DNA of 64,000 bases from Liolophura sinensis. Taxonomy: Eukaryota > Mollusca > Polyplacophora > Chitonida > Chitonidae. Shown here piece by piece: positions 11,165 through 21,222 of this stretch; position 1 is the stretch's first letter, and each line of letters starts with the position of its first letter. The notes under the pieces were generated by a model. The model searched no databases and had not been told where the DNA came from. It was given only the letters and a program-made list of their open reading frames with translations. The DNA lies in contig NC_088303.1 in the NCBI RefSeq assembly GCF_032854445.1, positions 6,767,501-6,831,500 on the forward strand, in the 5' to 3' direction. A program made the position numbers and the translations under genes.

Positions 11165-13740
11165 TATAGGTGTGGATCTGGAAATCAGTTTCGATTACAT
11201 GCCTTACTGGAATGAGGAATGTCTCCATTCTCATTATTAAAGGGCACTCATACTTTCAGTGGGCTTTGAACATTCCCGTTCTTTGGATTTCCAGAGTTTG
11301 ATTTTACTGTGAACCAGTTTCATATCCAGGGTACCACTGGACGCAACTTTAGAACTCGCTTTCCATACTCGTTGTCTTTCAGATCTTTTTGGCGATTTTG
11401 TAAGTGCTTTTCAAGGCGTTTCCATATTTTATGACTATCTTAGTTTCAATAAGGCGAACAGATGGTTTAAATATATCCACAAATCTACCTTTTCTTCGAA
11501 CATGTATCGGCAATTAGTAGTGCGTTTTTCTTCCATATCTTGGCCTGAATAACTGCATTGTGCAGCACCCTGTTATTGAACCCTTGTGGGCCTGTCTTTT
11601 GGCACAGGAAGATCCCATGGAAAGGGTCTGCATAACATCTAAATTATTTTTAAAAACATTGTCAAGGTTGATAGAATCCTCTTTCAGCGTTTTGTCTCTC
11701 CGAGTCTGGATATACGATCTCGCCTCAATCTAAGGAATACGGAAGGAGAAGAAAGCTTATTATTTACTTTGATTATTAGTGCTAAAATTATTATACGTGT
11801 ATGTATCTACAGTCCAAACTGTAGGATTTCACCTCAACTTCAGACAAGACCTTATACAACAAATTCTTGGTCAAAAAATGTTTAAGTTCTTTCATTTTCG
11901 GGAGATGAGACAAGCTTTTGGTTACTATTTATCTTATAATGAGTGTGTACAAATTGCATGGATGAGACAGACACGGGGGTGAAAAAGAGAAAACTACACA
12001 TCATACTCATAATTGTAACATTTTTAGGACTTCTAAATAAAATAAGGAACATTTTTCTGCAGCATTTTTTTTGTAAAAAAGAATAGAGGAATTCGTCCAA
12101 AAAGAGAACCAATCTCATGCCTAAATATAAGTCATTTCAACAATAAATTAGAAAAGTGAACCAAAGAATCACTGTCCTGGGACAAATCAGTTTTGTTTAA
12201 AATAATTTTCTCAGATGAAATCACATCATGCATGTATTTTATTCGAATTACAATATGAAAGATTGTTTGTGTTTGTATGCAGCATAGGAAGTTAAAAAGG
12301 CTAGTTGGGGTTTTGTAAGATTTAAAGAGAACCATGTTAAGAATCAGGAAAAAATCTAAATATCTTACGCATTGGAAAAATCTGACTACACAGCCAGCCA
12401 TATGTATTGACAGTAGATTGCTCGTAATATTAGTAAGAAGGTTATTATTTTCCAATTCTCTCCATTGTTTTTACCATTAGTCATCGTCCTTTACACTTAG
12501 ACTTGTATGCCCTGCGAATTTGCCAGCCTGTCACACACGTATCGAAAACTACCTTCCTGAAGACAACAAATATTTTATTCAGACTGTGTAAAGAATCGGT
12601 AATATTCGAAAACACTTTAATAGAGCATACTGAAAGAATGACACTGAAAGAAAATCAGTATACGTAATGGTACCTAAGGTTACATTAGTACTCTGGCCTT
12701 CAAGTCAATTGTCCACAAAATTATAATATAATATTAGGATATGTACAGTATGTATACGGATTCAAACTCCAAGCAAATAAAACAGTTTTATGCTGTCCCA
12801 AAGCACAGTGTTTAATTGGCATGTAGCTTACCTTTTTTGAAAGCAGAACCCGCATATCCACGTCTCGATCATCGGCGTGTCTGCGTGATGCAATGGTAAC
12901 TGGTAAACCGCTACCCGCTCAACCGTTTTTCCGCGCAGACGATTGCATCACGGCACGCGCGATTTATTTCTTTGTTTCCTTTTTTAAAGCTCTATATTGT
13001 ATACGTTAAAGGGAAATTTCCAGAACTATAAATTTAAGTTCCAATTAAATTAGTTGTCTTCTTTTAAAAGAGGTATTTGTGATAAAACAGATTACTTGTG
13101 ACAAATAGAAAGTATGAGTTAGCGCTCGTGGTACATTAGCACCCGGCTGACCCTCAGGCACCGAAGACTCGCCGAGACCTTAACCAGAAAAGACTGGTTG
13201 GGCTTTCTTTATGACAACCTAACTCGTCATTTCGTAAGGTTGAAAAGCTTTGAAACACGAAAGCCTGTTCGCTGCCACCGCATATGTTAGGGTGAAATCG
13301 TGCCAGAGTGAACATGAAAATATTTCTTCGTTTGTGTCAAAGTCTGATTAAACTTCTGAGAGTGATGAAAGTTGTAGCGAACAGAAAAGCATCTGAAAGC
13401 AGATATTTTCCAGCAGAAGTTAACAGTTCATCGTGGCAAGTGACGTTCAAGTGCAAGGCAAACTGACAGTCTCAAGTAAACATGCTCAGGTTACCGTGAG
13501 CCCCGGACTAAAATGTCCCTGTAATCGATACCGGAAATACCACCGAAGTGTTGACAAAATTTGTAGCTGAATCCTTGATTGAATCGCATGTATTTTACGT
13601 TTCATAATAATAATTTACAACTCTACTTTCATGTGTAGTTCCGCTATGCTCAGCATGTGCATGTACTAATTACAAATACATGTAATACTAGTAAAATGGA
13701 AAAACTTTTTTGGGCTAGATGTGGGCTGTCAGGATATCAT
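11165..13740. other. Intergenic DNA, no recognised gene
   Basis: No supported coding region. A 12-base inverted motif (cgtgatgcaat near 12,881 and attgcatcacg near 12,943) is present but has no larger terminal-repeat structure. Short opposite frames at 11,882-12,455 lack motifs. Confidence 0.5.
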
Positions 13741-13746
13741 CTAATT

Positions 13747-13860
13747 CCACAGTCTCTGTGAACGGCAGGGGCGCCTTGTATCGAAATAATAATGTACCAG
13801 TATAGCCACAGTCTGTCAACCGCAGGGGCGCCTCGTATCGAAATAATAATGTACCAGTCT
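13747..13860. repeat. 59-bp tandem duplication
   Basis: Two adjacent copies with period 59 (starts 13,747 and 13,806) share 'ggcaggggcgcc' / 'cgcaggggcgcc' followed by 'gtatcgaaataataatgtac'. They differ at a few positions. Confidence 0.85.
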
Positions 13861-14898
13861 TACTGCAACAAGCACATTATATGCTAAATACATGTTAGGC
13901 ACTAATGGATACACGTACGAGTCTTTGAATGATGAATGCATGTAACAGCATATTTTCTTGCAAGTACAATAACCCCCCGTGGATTCTCCAGGGTGAAAAG
14001 AATAGGACCTCAGCCCTCTAGGAAAGCTTGTCGTAGAAGGCGACTAACTTAGAGCTCTCCCGTGTGGGCCCCGTGAATATAATAGGTTCACACCTTCTTG
14101 GTTGTGTGAGGGAAATTGGGGAGCAGCCTGATTGCCGTTGGTTGCAACCTGTAATATACGACGACCGGATTCTGGTGGCTAAGGGCATGATAGCCTTGCG
14201 AGATCCTCACGCCCAACACTCCACTTTGGTCCTTACTTGGAGAGAGGCGGGAGGCCGGGTTGACTTGGTCCCATTAATCGACTTGGTCACGTCTAGCCTC
14301 CGCGTGGTCCCAAAATTTCTCCATAACACTCTTTAGAGAATAAATGTTATTTGTCAAATTTCGTTTGCTGGATTACGTTTGAGGCGGTGGGTCATGGGTT
14401 ATTCAAGTAGTTTGCGTCTGATATGGTACCTTTATTGGGAGGGAGACGGAGGAACTCGTGGTGGGGAATTCGTTGTGCATATTAAGGCCATCTATTTGAC
14501 TATATCTTATATGGAGTTTTTGGTGTGCTTCCATAGGGGTATCCATAGGTTCAGGCATTGCCCTTGTTGGCACTTCCTGGAGGGTGGGGAAGACGTCGGA
14601 TTAATCTTGTATATATACCTGACATGTCTTCCCTAAACCTATCACCAAAGTCTCAAATGTGTCTATCAAGTCTTCCTCTCAGACAACATCGTCGGCTGGT
14701 GACAAAAAGACGAAGTTGGAGGTTGTGTCAGACCCTCTTGCTCAGGTTAATAGACCGAACTTTCATTGCTCTCTGAACGAAGACTGAAGAAAATCCGGCC
14801 TCGAAAAGCCATCCTTTTGTTTTAAAGAGGGCTCTTCCAGGTGCAGTAGGAAGTTTAAGAAAGGTTACAAAATTGCGATTCGGAGACATTCTCATTCA

Positions 14899-15561
14899 AT
14901 GTTTCCGGCAACAGCAATCAATAAATTTCTGATTATGAAACAAAATTTCGCACATACTTGTTTTTACATCCCCTCACAATTCCCTGAAAAGCTGTCGGGA
15001 ATAATTCATGACAAGGATCAAGATATTATTGAACTTTCGAGAGAGGAAATCTCTGAAGAATTAAAATCACAGGGTGTTACCAGAGTGAAGTGCTTCGCTA
15101 CGAAGAAAGCTGGTAACACCCTAAAATTAAATACATATCTGTTTAACTTTAATAGTATCTCTCTTCCATCATACATCTACATTGGCTCTTATAGGGCCAA
15201 TGTGGATTTATATATCCCTAAGCCAACAACTTATTGCACTTGCCAAAAATTTGGTCACGGCAAGAGCCAATGTAAAAACAGACTGATTTGTTTCGGATGC
15301 GATGTGAAGGTTCATGATGGTTTCGACTGCAACAACACAGGTATGTGTAGTAATTGGCGTGGAGATCACATGGCCTGCTCTAAAGATTGTCGCTATTTTG
15401 TTAAAGAAAAGGAAGTAATCAAAAAACTAAAAAACAATCTATCTTATCAGGAGGCCCGCAAATTGGCCTCAATTGAAATACTTCACAGCAAACTTCGTTC
15501 GTCAGTGTGGTTATGCGAACTACAACATCTGTTGCAACTCAAACTTCCTAGATTTGGATAG
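14899..15561 (+). pseudogene. LINE ORF1 (Gag-like, CCHC zinc-knuckle protein)
   Basis: 220-codon frame for a Gag-like RNA-binding ORF1 protein, which coats LINE RNA in the ribonucleoprotein. Residues 30-110 form the region before the knuckles. The first knuckle (112-125) has Tyr at 112 where copy F at 46.9-47.2 kb has the first Cys ('RCFNCQKFGHG'). The second knuckle is intact (C131, C134, H139, C144). The third has Trp at 153 in place of Cys. The frame continues through 'SYQEARKLAS', also present in copy F. Downstream ORF1 sequence (15,565-15,720) is broken by stops. The upstream start is uncertain because the 5' part is frameshifted. Confidence 0.8.
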
Positions 15562-15749
15562 ATTAAGGACGTTGGTCCTTCAACATCAAATGCTGATGTG
15601 ATGCATACATTACCCGCACCATAGCGATCTTCAGCCGATGTCCAATGAGGGGTCGTCCCCGGTCAAAACATAAAGACAAGTCTCCTATACGTCTCCCGAC
15701 CTAATGTCTGTATAAAACAAGATTATACAATTTAATTGTCGAGGTTTTC

Positions 15750-16172
15750 AGGTAAATTTTATTTAAAAAACACAATTATTCTCTTTATACCACCTGTTGT
15801 AATGAAGAAGAGCGAGCTGCAGGCGGCTCCTAGATCTTCAAAATTAAGAATATTATTCACAGCCCTATTGCTCTGGATACGAAGCTGTAGCCGTTCGCCT
15901 TTCGTGTTTCATTGTCCGAAACAGTCACATTATGTTTGGTATATATTCCTCCGAACACTTATTTGTCAGCTTTGCAGTTACATAATTTAAAAGCACAGTT
16001 ATCTAAACCGTTTATAATAATGGAAGATTTTAATTCCCTTAATTCCCTATGGGGCACTACCAACATCAATAATAAGGGCATAATACTGGAAGACTTATTA
16101 TCTAAAGAGAAACTTTGTTATTTTAATGATGGGTCTACTACCTATTTACATCTCGGCAAATCCAAAATCTAA
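15750..16172 (+). pseudogene. LINE ORF2 endonuclease domain, partial
   Basis: Start of the apurinic endonuclease-like domain that nicks target DNA for LINE insertion. It is split over two frames (15,736-15,990 and 15,912-16,172). The conserved 'GDFN' appears as 'EDFN', the catalytic-site Gly being changed, followed by 'LNSLWGT' and 'LCYFNDGS', as in the better copy at 45,281-46,117. The sequence stops before the 'SDH' motif, where a ~340-bp unrelated repeat begins. Confidence 0.8.
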
Positions 16173-16204
16173 AAGTACCCACTGGTATGATAGATATTAG
16201 CATC

Positions 16205-16541
16205 ATGTCTGACATTCATATACCATTCGTAGTCCGTAAAGGGCGCTCCAAGTCGATTATCGCAAGATGCATTTCCAAAACAACGTTTAACAATAGCTCC
16301 TAAAGACAAAGGAATGTAAGAAATTATACAAATAGGAAATATGGCCGGTAACACACAAGACAGAAGCGGTCATCAGTTTTCAGTGATGCCGGGCAGACAG
16401 TTGATATTCATGGCATGAATTCCATATCAAAGTTCAAATTCGTAGTCCATGAATCAGGTCAAATAACAATTGAACAAGATATATCAATGGCGCTTTGATT
16501 GGAACTGTTCATAAAGCCGTCATGCAGATGTAATGAACATG
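16205..16541. repeat. Direct repeat DR, left copy, flanking GC-rich island
   Basis: About 340 bases that recur in the same orientation at 22,208-22,551, with shared blocks 'cgcaaga(t)', 'ccatttccaaaacaacgttt', 'agaagcggtcatcagtttt' and 'catgcagatgtaatga'. The two copies differ by scattered substitutions and a few small indels. The terminal block 'gattgcaactgttcat' recurs alone at 57.27 and, weakly, 59.72 kb, so the repeat also belongs to a dispersed family. Confidence 0.9.
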
Positions 16542-16916
16542 GCTGCCTTTAAGGCCCCTAGCCCCAGGTAAAGCGGTATTATATACAGTTCGAAAATGAC
16601 GAGCGTTACAGACTATGATTCAAAAGTAACGGGCCGTTCGATCGGGCCGCCGAGGACCCCAGCCTGATTTTCGAAAAGCGCATAATAATCACCCCCAGGG
16701 GCGACCCACGGCGCTCACCTGCAAGCAGCAGCGGCGCCAGCATACCAGCTAGATCGAGCCAGGGCGGCTCCCACGGCATCCCCAATCCCTGGTCAGTGCC
16801 GGAACGCCCACAACTCAGTACTACCCCAGAAATTGGTCTAGGACGGCTCACCGCCCCGCCGGCCTGGCCAGTTATGTTTACGGTCGGGGGTGCGATAGGG
16901 CCCTCCGGCCTCCCAT

Positions 16917-17070
16917 AGACAGGTGTTCATGTAGGAGCGCTGTACCCAAGGTAAAAAACGCCCATAGAAACGGTGTGTCAATAGAATCAGCCTCACTGTA
17001 TACACAGACAGACGTTCATGTAGGAGCGCAGTATGAAAAGTAAACAACGCCCATAGCAACACCGTTCCTA
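16917..17070. repeat. Two-copy repeat, period 89
   Basis: 'gttcatgtaggagcgc' occurs at 16,925 and 17,014, each followed about 20 bases later by 'aacgcccatag'. A partial tandem duplication in the non-coding left end of the island. Confidence 0.8.
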
Positions 17071-17233
17071 CAGGACCGCCTGCCTGTGCCAGTGTCAACA
17101 TACCCACTAACCCTTACAAGTCGTACTGTACTATGTACAGGGACTGCATGAATACATGGCCTGTAGGTCTGGAAAACAGGTAGGCGGGCGGCGTAGATCT
17201 CAGCTGTGTCAACAGCTTGTGTGAATGAACACA

Positions 17234-17533
17234 CTATGTACTATCAGACCTCTCTAAGCCGTCTAGTTTATTACTGAACTGGGCTATCCCATAGGCCTGA
17301 TTACCTATATTCTCTCTGAGTCGGGCTATTTCATATGTCTGCCCTTCTGCAGTGGTTACAGCGTTGGACAGCCCGACATCATGTACATAAATGCACCCGA
17401 CTTGGTTGGAATCGAGGTCACAACGAGCATCTGAGCTAAGGGTGTTGGTGCACATATCTGATAGCAGGTAAACCGAATCCAGGTATCCAACCTCTGAGTC
17501 GAACGATCTAATCGGGTAGTGAAGTTCTAGCAT
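17234..17533 (-). CDS. Unrecognised 99-codon frame, island
   Basis: Open minus-strand frame lying three bases after the stop of the 134-codon frame upstream. Its C-terminal half has a helical, heptad-like pattern (about residues 60-95, 'YEIARLRENIGNQAYGIAQF'). The N-terminal half contains three Cys (28, 39 and 47) but no known metal-binding spacing. Tight spacing suggests co-transcription with its neighbour. No function is proposed; it may be a chance survivor of a longer gene. Confidence 0.35.
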   Translation of the reverse strand: MLELHYPIRSFDSEVGYLDSVYLLSDMCTNTLSSDARCDLDSNQVGCIYVHDVGLSNAVTTAEGQTYEIARLRENIGNQAYGIAQFSNKLDGLERSDST

Positions 17534-17536
17534 GTA

Positions 17537-17941
17537 TTATGGGTAGTATATGGTGGAGGGGTGTCTACTGACAAAGCAAACAACTTGTTTTTTCAGCTCC
17601 ACACAATCCAACTCCCGACCATTTGACAAAAGCTCTTCTTTCACGTTCTGGTCGATCTGTACGAAGTTCTGACTGCGTATGCGTAGCGCCTGGTTGGGGG
17701 TCATCTCCGAAACGATCTGATTGAACTCTGAGTCCGAAATGAAGCCGTTAACAATTGCTGAGGAGGACACATGCGCGTGGATGCTGTTCAGCTTAGCCTC
17801 TGCTAGTATAAGGATCGCCTTATGTTTGTTTGCCTTCACTGTGAGCCGACGGCTAACGTATTTCCCAGCAGCGCTTCCGAGGGTGGTCATCTCCATTGCC
17901 AAGGTGGCAGGCGCTGCGACCACCGAAGAGAACAGACCCAC
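17537..17941 (-). CDS. Island protein with 'KHKAI..AEAKLNSI' helical module, function unknown
   Basis: Complete-looking 134-codon frame. Residues 4-28 are hydrophobic and Ala/Gly-rich, suggesting a membrane-associated or hydrophobic helix. Residues 36-80 form an amphipathic module, 'KANKHKAILILAEAKLNSI', followed by 'ISDSEFNQIVSEM'. From memory, this combination (a hydrophobic Ala/Gly segment, then K-H-[EK]-[KA]-I, A-x-A-K-x-[ND]-[ST]-[IV] and a short acidic [IV]SD-EF motif) recurs in uncharacterised proteins of corals, amphioxus and molluscs. I cannot confirm that here. No catalytic motif is seen. It lies directly upstream of the 99-codon frame, so the two could form one transcription unit. 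Confidence 0.5.
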   Translation of the reverse strand: MGLFSSVVAAPATLAMEMTTLGSAAGKYVSRRLTVKANKHKAILILAEAKLNSIHAHVSSSAIVNGFISDSEFNQIVSEMTPNQALRIRSQNFVQIDQNVKEELLSNGRELDCVELKKQVVCFVSRHPSTIYYP

Positions 17942-17993
17942 GCCCGACTGGTTCTTCTCCCTGCGGCGGAGTCTTCACGGTTATCTTGACGGC

Positions 17994-18362
17994 CTAATAG
18001 TTGTATTCTGCTGGCCATCTAACCTTCAAGCCGGCAAATACGGAGACGGGGCGATCGGCCGCCACACCTAGCACTAGCTCCATAACGATGAAAGCCCTTC
18101 TCCGAATCTCCGTCACTGTTGGGAAATTAGTGGTCGCTTCCGGAACGCCAGTTAGTGTGAAGCGACATACTTTTACAAGAGCCATTAGACAGGTGGCGTC
18201 CGGCGTATAAGACACATAAGTCCCGCCGCATTTGATGACCTTCTTCACCTCCGGTCCGGTCACTTGGACAAATCTCAGGGGCACCTGTACATCAATCAAC
18301 CAATCTGCGTAGCTGGTCTTGGTAAGAATCCAGCGGTCGTCAACGCGGACTAAAGAGAGCAT
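17994..18362 (-). CDS. Unrecognised 122-codon frame, island
   Basis: Open minus-strand frame, beta-rich in appearance ('VPLRFVQVTGPEVKKVI', 'KVCRFTLTGVPEATTNF'), with no signal peptide or recognised motif. Its composition resembles a real protein more than a shadow frame. It overlaps the start of the arginine/lysine-rich frame upstream (18,350-18,610) by 13 bases. It could be a structural or adaptor protein of the original element; no assignment is made. Confidence 0.4.
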   Translation of the reverse strand: MLSLVRVDDRWILTKTSYADWLIDVQVPLRFVQVTGPEVKKVIKCGGTYVSYTPDATCLMALVKVCRFTLTGVPEATTNFPTVTEIRRRAFIVMELVLGVAADRPVSVFAGLKVRWPAEYNY

Positions 18363-18879
18363 TTGTTCACCGGGTGTTTCAGCAGCCGGTTTGCGCGCAC
18401 TCCCCGCCGTGGCTTAGACGTCTTGAAGGAAATCGAACGTGGCAGAACCTGCCTGCCTCTCCCCAGCTGAGATCCTTTTCCGGGTGCAAAGGTCGGCTTC
18501 AGACTGGAAGGCGAGGACTTTACCTTCCTGACCCCGGGCCCGAAGTCCGAGACGTCAGCCAAGTCGGACAATGCTAAGCATGTAGAGGGAGGGCCGGCTG
18601 CGTCCACCATTCCACTGAAATCACTGCGTGATGTGTACTGTCGCGCTAAGGTAGCTGGTACCGATATTCCGACCGGATACGTTTAAAAGCCCCAGCGTCA
18701 GGTGTGTTATGTGCCCCTGAGTGCAAGGGTTTGTACTGTGGGTTGGAGAAAGACACCGGTTTGCCTACATTCATCCCTTTACCCGTTACTTGAACAGACC
18801 GAAGGCGTGAACAGCGACTGTGACTACTAGTCGAAGATGCAAGTACATTCTCTGAACTACTCACTTCATTAAAATGCAC
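18350..18879 (-). pseudogene. Low-complexity basic/Ser-rich protein remains, island
   Basis: Two adjacent minus-strand frames (18,610-18,350 and 18,879-18,646) are rich in Ser, Lys, Arg and Pro ('KVKSSPSSLKPTFAPGKGSQ', 'SSENVLASSTSSHSRCSRLR'). They look like parts of one disordered protein broken near 18,630. No motif is recognised. They could be a virion- or nucleic-acid-associated tail, but that is inference. Confidence 0.3.
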
Positions 18880-19030
18880 GTCGATCTCCTTATGAGGGAC
18901 CAGAGAAGGAAGCTTTTAGCCCTCTGAAACCCCATCTACGGGCCCTTCCGACAATCCGAAGATCGGAGGAAGCTGTTGCAGCAGAATGGAGCCGTATTCA
19001 CCAAGATCAAGTGCTAAGTGACCCGTCGCT

Positions 19031-19273
19031 TCAGACACTGCGCGGGCGGAAGACCTCTTTCTTTAGCGTGCAGACACTAAACGCTGTGGCGAGTTCTATG
19101 ACGTGTCGAAAGGCTATTAAGCCTTTCGGCACGTCATAGAACTCGCCACAGCGTTTGAAACCCATGCCGGCCTGGACTTTCATCCACGCAGGGTATAGTG
19201 TTAGATCGAGAAGGGTTACCTCGAGGCCGGCCGTCGCGTCATCCTGGCGTAAGTAGGCGCCGGGAGAACTCAT
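19031..19273 (-). pseudogene. Minus-strand frame containing a 36-bp fold-back
   Basis: 80-codon frame whose middle encodes both arms of a near-perfect inverted repeat at 19,079-19,156. The same stretch ('KRCGEFYDV') is therefore encoded on both strands. Sequence upstream of the arms ('LEVTLLDLTLYPAWMKVQAG') looks protein-like. The inverted arm is probably an insertion or rearrangement scar, so the frame as written is unlikely to be an original product. Confidence 0.35.
19079..19156. repeat. 36-bp near-perfect inverted repeat (hairpin)
   Basis: Arm 1 (19,079-19,114) and arm 2 (19,121-19,156) are reverse complements with a single mismatch (t at 19,105 against a c-containing arm), separated by the six-base loop 'tattaa'. 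This is far longer than chance in this window. Confidence 0.95.
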
Positions 19274-19604
19274 CCTCGACTTCCCCGAGTTTCCGTTCTT
19301 GCCCAGCTATGTCTTCGTCCAGCTTTGACGCGTGGCGAGGTTTATTCATGAGTTCACTCCGGATAATCTGCAGCGTCTTGTTCAGCCCCCGTATTTCTCG
19401 GGGTTTATGCGGTGAGTCGCCCATCGTTTCAAGGGCCCGCTCGATGTTGCTATCTGTCAGGCTTGTTTCCATTCTTTGAACTGCATCAGAGGCAGCTTTC
19501 GCTGTCTGGCCCAAATCCTTCAGCTGAAGGGTGTCTACCCTGGCGGCCGCGGTACCCAGCTCATCCGCCGTTGTCTGCAGGGCTGTGGCTGCTTCCTTCG
19601 ACAA
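19239..19604 (-). CDS. Coiled-coil protein, island
   Basis: 121-codon minus-strand frame, helical throughout. An Ala-rich N-terminal part (residues 1-50, 'TADELGTAAARVDTLQLKDL') is followed by charged heptads to about residue 115 ('NKTLQIIRSELMNK', 'EDIAGQERKLGEVEDEF'). It resembles fibre, tail or scaffold-type coiled coils in composition only. It overlaps the start of the fold-back frame (19,273-19,031). No family is recognised. Confidence 0.45.
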   Translation of the reverse strand: MSKEAATALQTTADELGTAAARVDTLQLKDLGQTAKAASDAVQRMETSLTDSNIERALETMGDSPHKPREIRGLNKTLQIIRSELMNKPRHASKLDEDIAGQERKLGEVEDEFSRRLLTPG

Positions 19605-19799
19605 GGATGGCTGTCCTGTAAAGCGTGCACCGAGACCAAGGCATTGCGGAGTGTTTCAGGCGCACCCTGGCTAAACGGCTCTTCGGCTATCAGTACGCCC
19701 AGGAGATGCGTATCCCTCCCGGAAAACAGTAAACAGAGTGAGTGTCCCGGCTGCCTGCTGTGGTGACTGTTCTCAATAATAAACTTACCCAGTAAACTG

Positions 19800-20260
19800 G
19801 CAAGAAGCCTAAAATGCCATCAAGGCTCGATCTGTGGCACAAAAGCCCTCCTCAACTGTTCCAGGCCGTACTGTAGGCCTTCGTGAGGAGAAGCTCCCGT
19901 CAGATGTTGGTGTTCGCTCCCTGTACCAGCCTGGCGAGCTTGACGGCAGTCGATGTCGGGCATCTGACCCTGCGTGGTCCCTTAGATTTGCATCGGCTCT
20001 CCCGAGCTTTGTCCAAGACCAGTGATGCTGTCCTTCGCGAGGCTTCACGCGCAAAGAGCTTCTGGTAGTGCCCCCGACCTCACAGCTGCCACAAGATGGA
20101 GTCCTCGGGCGTTGAGAAACGCCGCCCGTCTTCTTCGTTTGCACTCCAGACATGTCAGTCTGACACTGTCGCGGGTGTGGCCTTTGACACTGTCCATGTA
20201 AACTGCTCGGTATCCTTGAAATGGTAGACCCAGAGGTGCTCGATGTTGCATGCGGCGCAG
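19800..20260 (-). pseudogene. Arg-rich frames downstream of helicase, island
   Basis: Two overlapping minus-strand frames (20,251-20,045 and 20,153-19,809) of basic composition follow the helicase. One contains a Cys pair 'CLECKRRRR'. They may be a broken C-terminal extension of the helicase or a separate basic protein. Neither is confidently real. Confidence 0.25.
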
Positions 20261-20399
20261 CGGTTGCCCTGGGTTTCTTTTAGGGTCTCGTCTCCTGGCC
20301 TGGTCGGTGTGCTTATACGACTGGAGCGGACTGTTTTTGCGGGCTACGGCTTCGTTCTACGCTGGTGGCATGGGGCCATCGGTGTATGGCGGTGGGCAG

Positions 20400-21000
20400 C
20401 ACCTGGCGAGCTGGCTGCGGTAGCGTACCCTACTGATGGCCAGATACGAGAGGTTAGACCAATGCAAGTAGTCGTCGACGATCCAGACGAGGGTCGTCTA
20501 TGGTCATGCCCTGAGAGCTGTGAACTGTCATCGCGTATCCATTGGCACAGTCGTCGCCCCGTTTTCCGTCGAGTACCTATTCTCCTCTTTACCCGGCCGG
20601 CCATCAGGCAGCTCCCCGGGATGGTCACCGTAAAGTTTTGCTGCCGCGTGTCCTTTGGTCGGTATAGAAGGGGTACGGGCTCGTTGGGGTAGGTTACCTT
20701 GTGATGCCTGAGCCCGGTGGCGGGGGGTCTTGCGAGAGATGAGGACGAGGTCGCGTGAATGCCATGCTTGGACAAAGTCGTCCCAGCAATGGCAGGGCTC
20801 CGCGCATCTCTCAGCACTATGCCTCGTCCGACTGGAGACGTGTGGCCTTTTTGAGGGCTCGCAGCTCGGGGCACTTGAAGCGGTGGTCGTCCGTAATCTC
20901 CTCATAGTATTTGACGTGCTCGCGGAGCCATTCGTGGGGGGATTTCGCCGGTTATGAGTCGTGGCTGTCGCTGATTCGCACAGCAGACGACCTGGTCGCC
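20400..21000 (-). pseudogene. SF1 (Pif1-like) DNA helicase, broken
   Basis: ATP-driven DNA-unwinding enzyme, recognised from the C-terminal half of the superfamily 1 core. In order on the minus strand: helical sequence near 20,820-20,941 ('HEWLREHVKYYEEI'); 'DDFVQAWHSRDLVLISRKTP' at 20,782-20,723, matching the segment where Pif1-like helicases switch back to the second RecA domain; 'TVTIPG' near 20,620; motif VI 'YAMTVHSSQG' at 20,537-20,508; then 'YLAISRVRYRSQL' near 20,446-20,408, the terminal 'SR(V/T)R' segment. These lie in different frames, so several indels separate them. Walker A was not found; it would lie in the poorly readable 21.0-21.2 kb stretch or be deleted. Herpes-type UL5-like helicases share parts of this pattern. 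Confidence 0.6.
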
Positions 21001-21222
21001 CCTGGAGTGAAGCCAATCGAGGAAGGTCTCAAGCACTGGCCGGGGGGACGGTGCAGACTTCCTCCCAGATGATCACGCAGATACTTCTGGTCCATTCTTT
21101 CTGGAGTTCACTCTGCCTAACCACTCCAACGGAAGAGGCTATGATAGGACTGGGCCTCACCGTCCCTGCCCCGGATCTCTGTGGCCAGACGGTGGGTCGG
21201 GGTTCTCCTTGCCTGAAACAGC

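Larger units (their letters stand above)
13972..16200 (+). mobile_element. LINE (RNase H-bearing, I/Jockey-like), 5' half, copy A
   Basis: Non-LTR retrotransposon fragment. The 5' end (cccccgtgg... then 'aataggacctcagccctcta') matches the 5' ends of minus-strand copies at 33,685 and 48,163, fixing the terminus. The order is 5' leader (13,972-14,890), ORF1 with zinc knuckles (14,899-15,561), then the start of the ORF2 endonuclease (about 15,750-16,170). Reverse transcriptase is absent. RNase H sequence of the same strand reappears at 22,030-22,205, beyond the GC-rich island, so this is probably one LINE split by the island. Confidence 0.85.

Noticed and set aside
12881-12953. Inverted motif cgtgatgcaat / attgcatcacg as a MITE
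   Set aside because: Only 11-12 bases match, no target duplication and no second copy in the window.
16606-17234. Three overlapping minus-strand frames at the left end of the island
   Set aside because: Mutually overlapping in different registers, no motifs; long frames are expected by chance in GC-rich DNA.
17721-18577. Plus-strand frames within the island (17,721-18,071; 18,001-18,210; 18,374-18,577)
   Set aside because: Shadows of better minus-strand frames; no motifs of their own.
20243-20692. 149-codon plus-strand frame over the helicase
   Set aside because: Antisense shadow of the helicase motifs; length reflects GC content.
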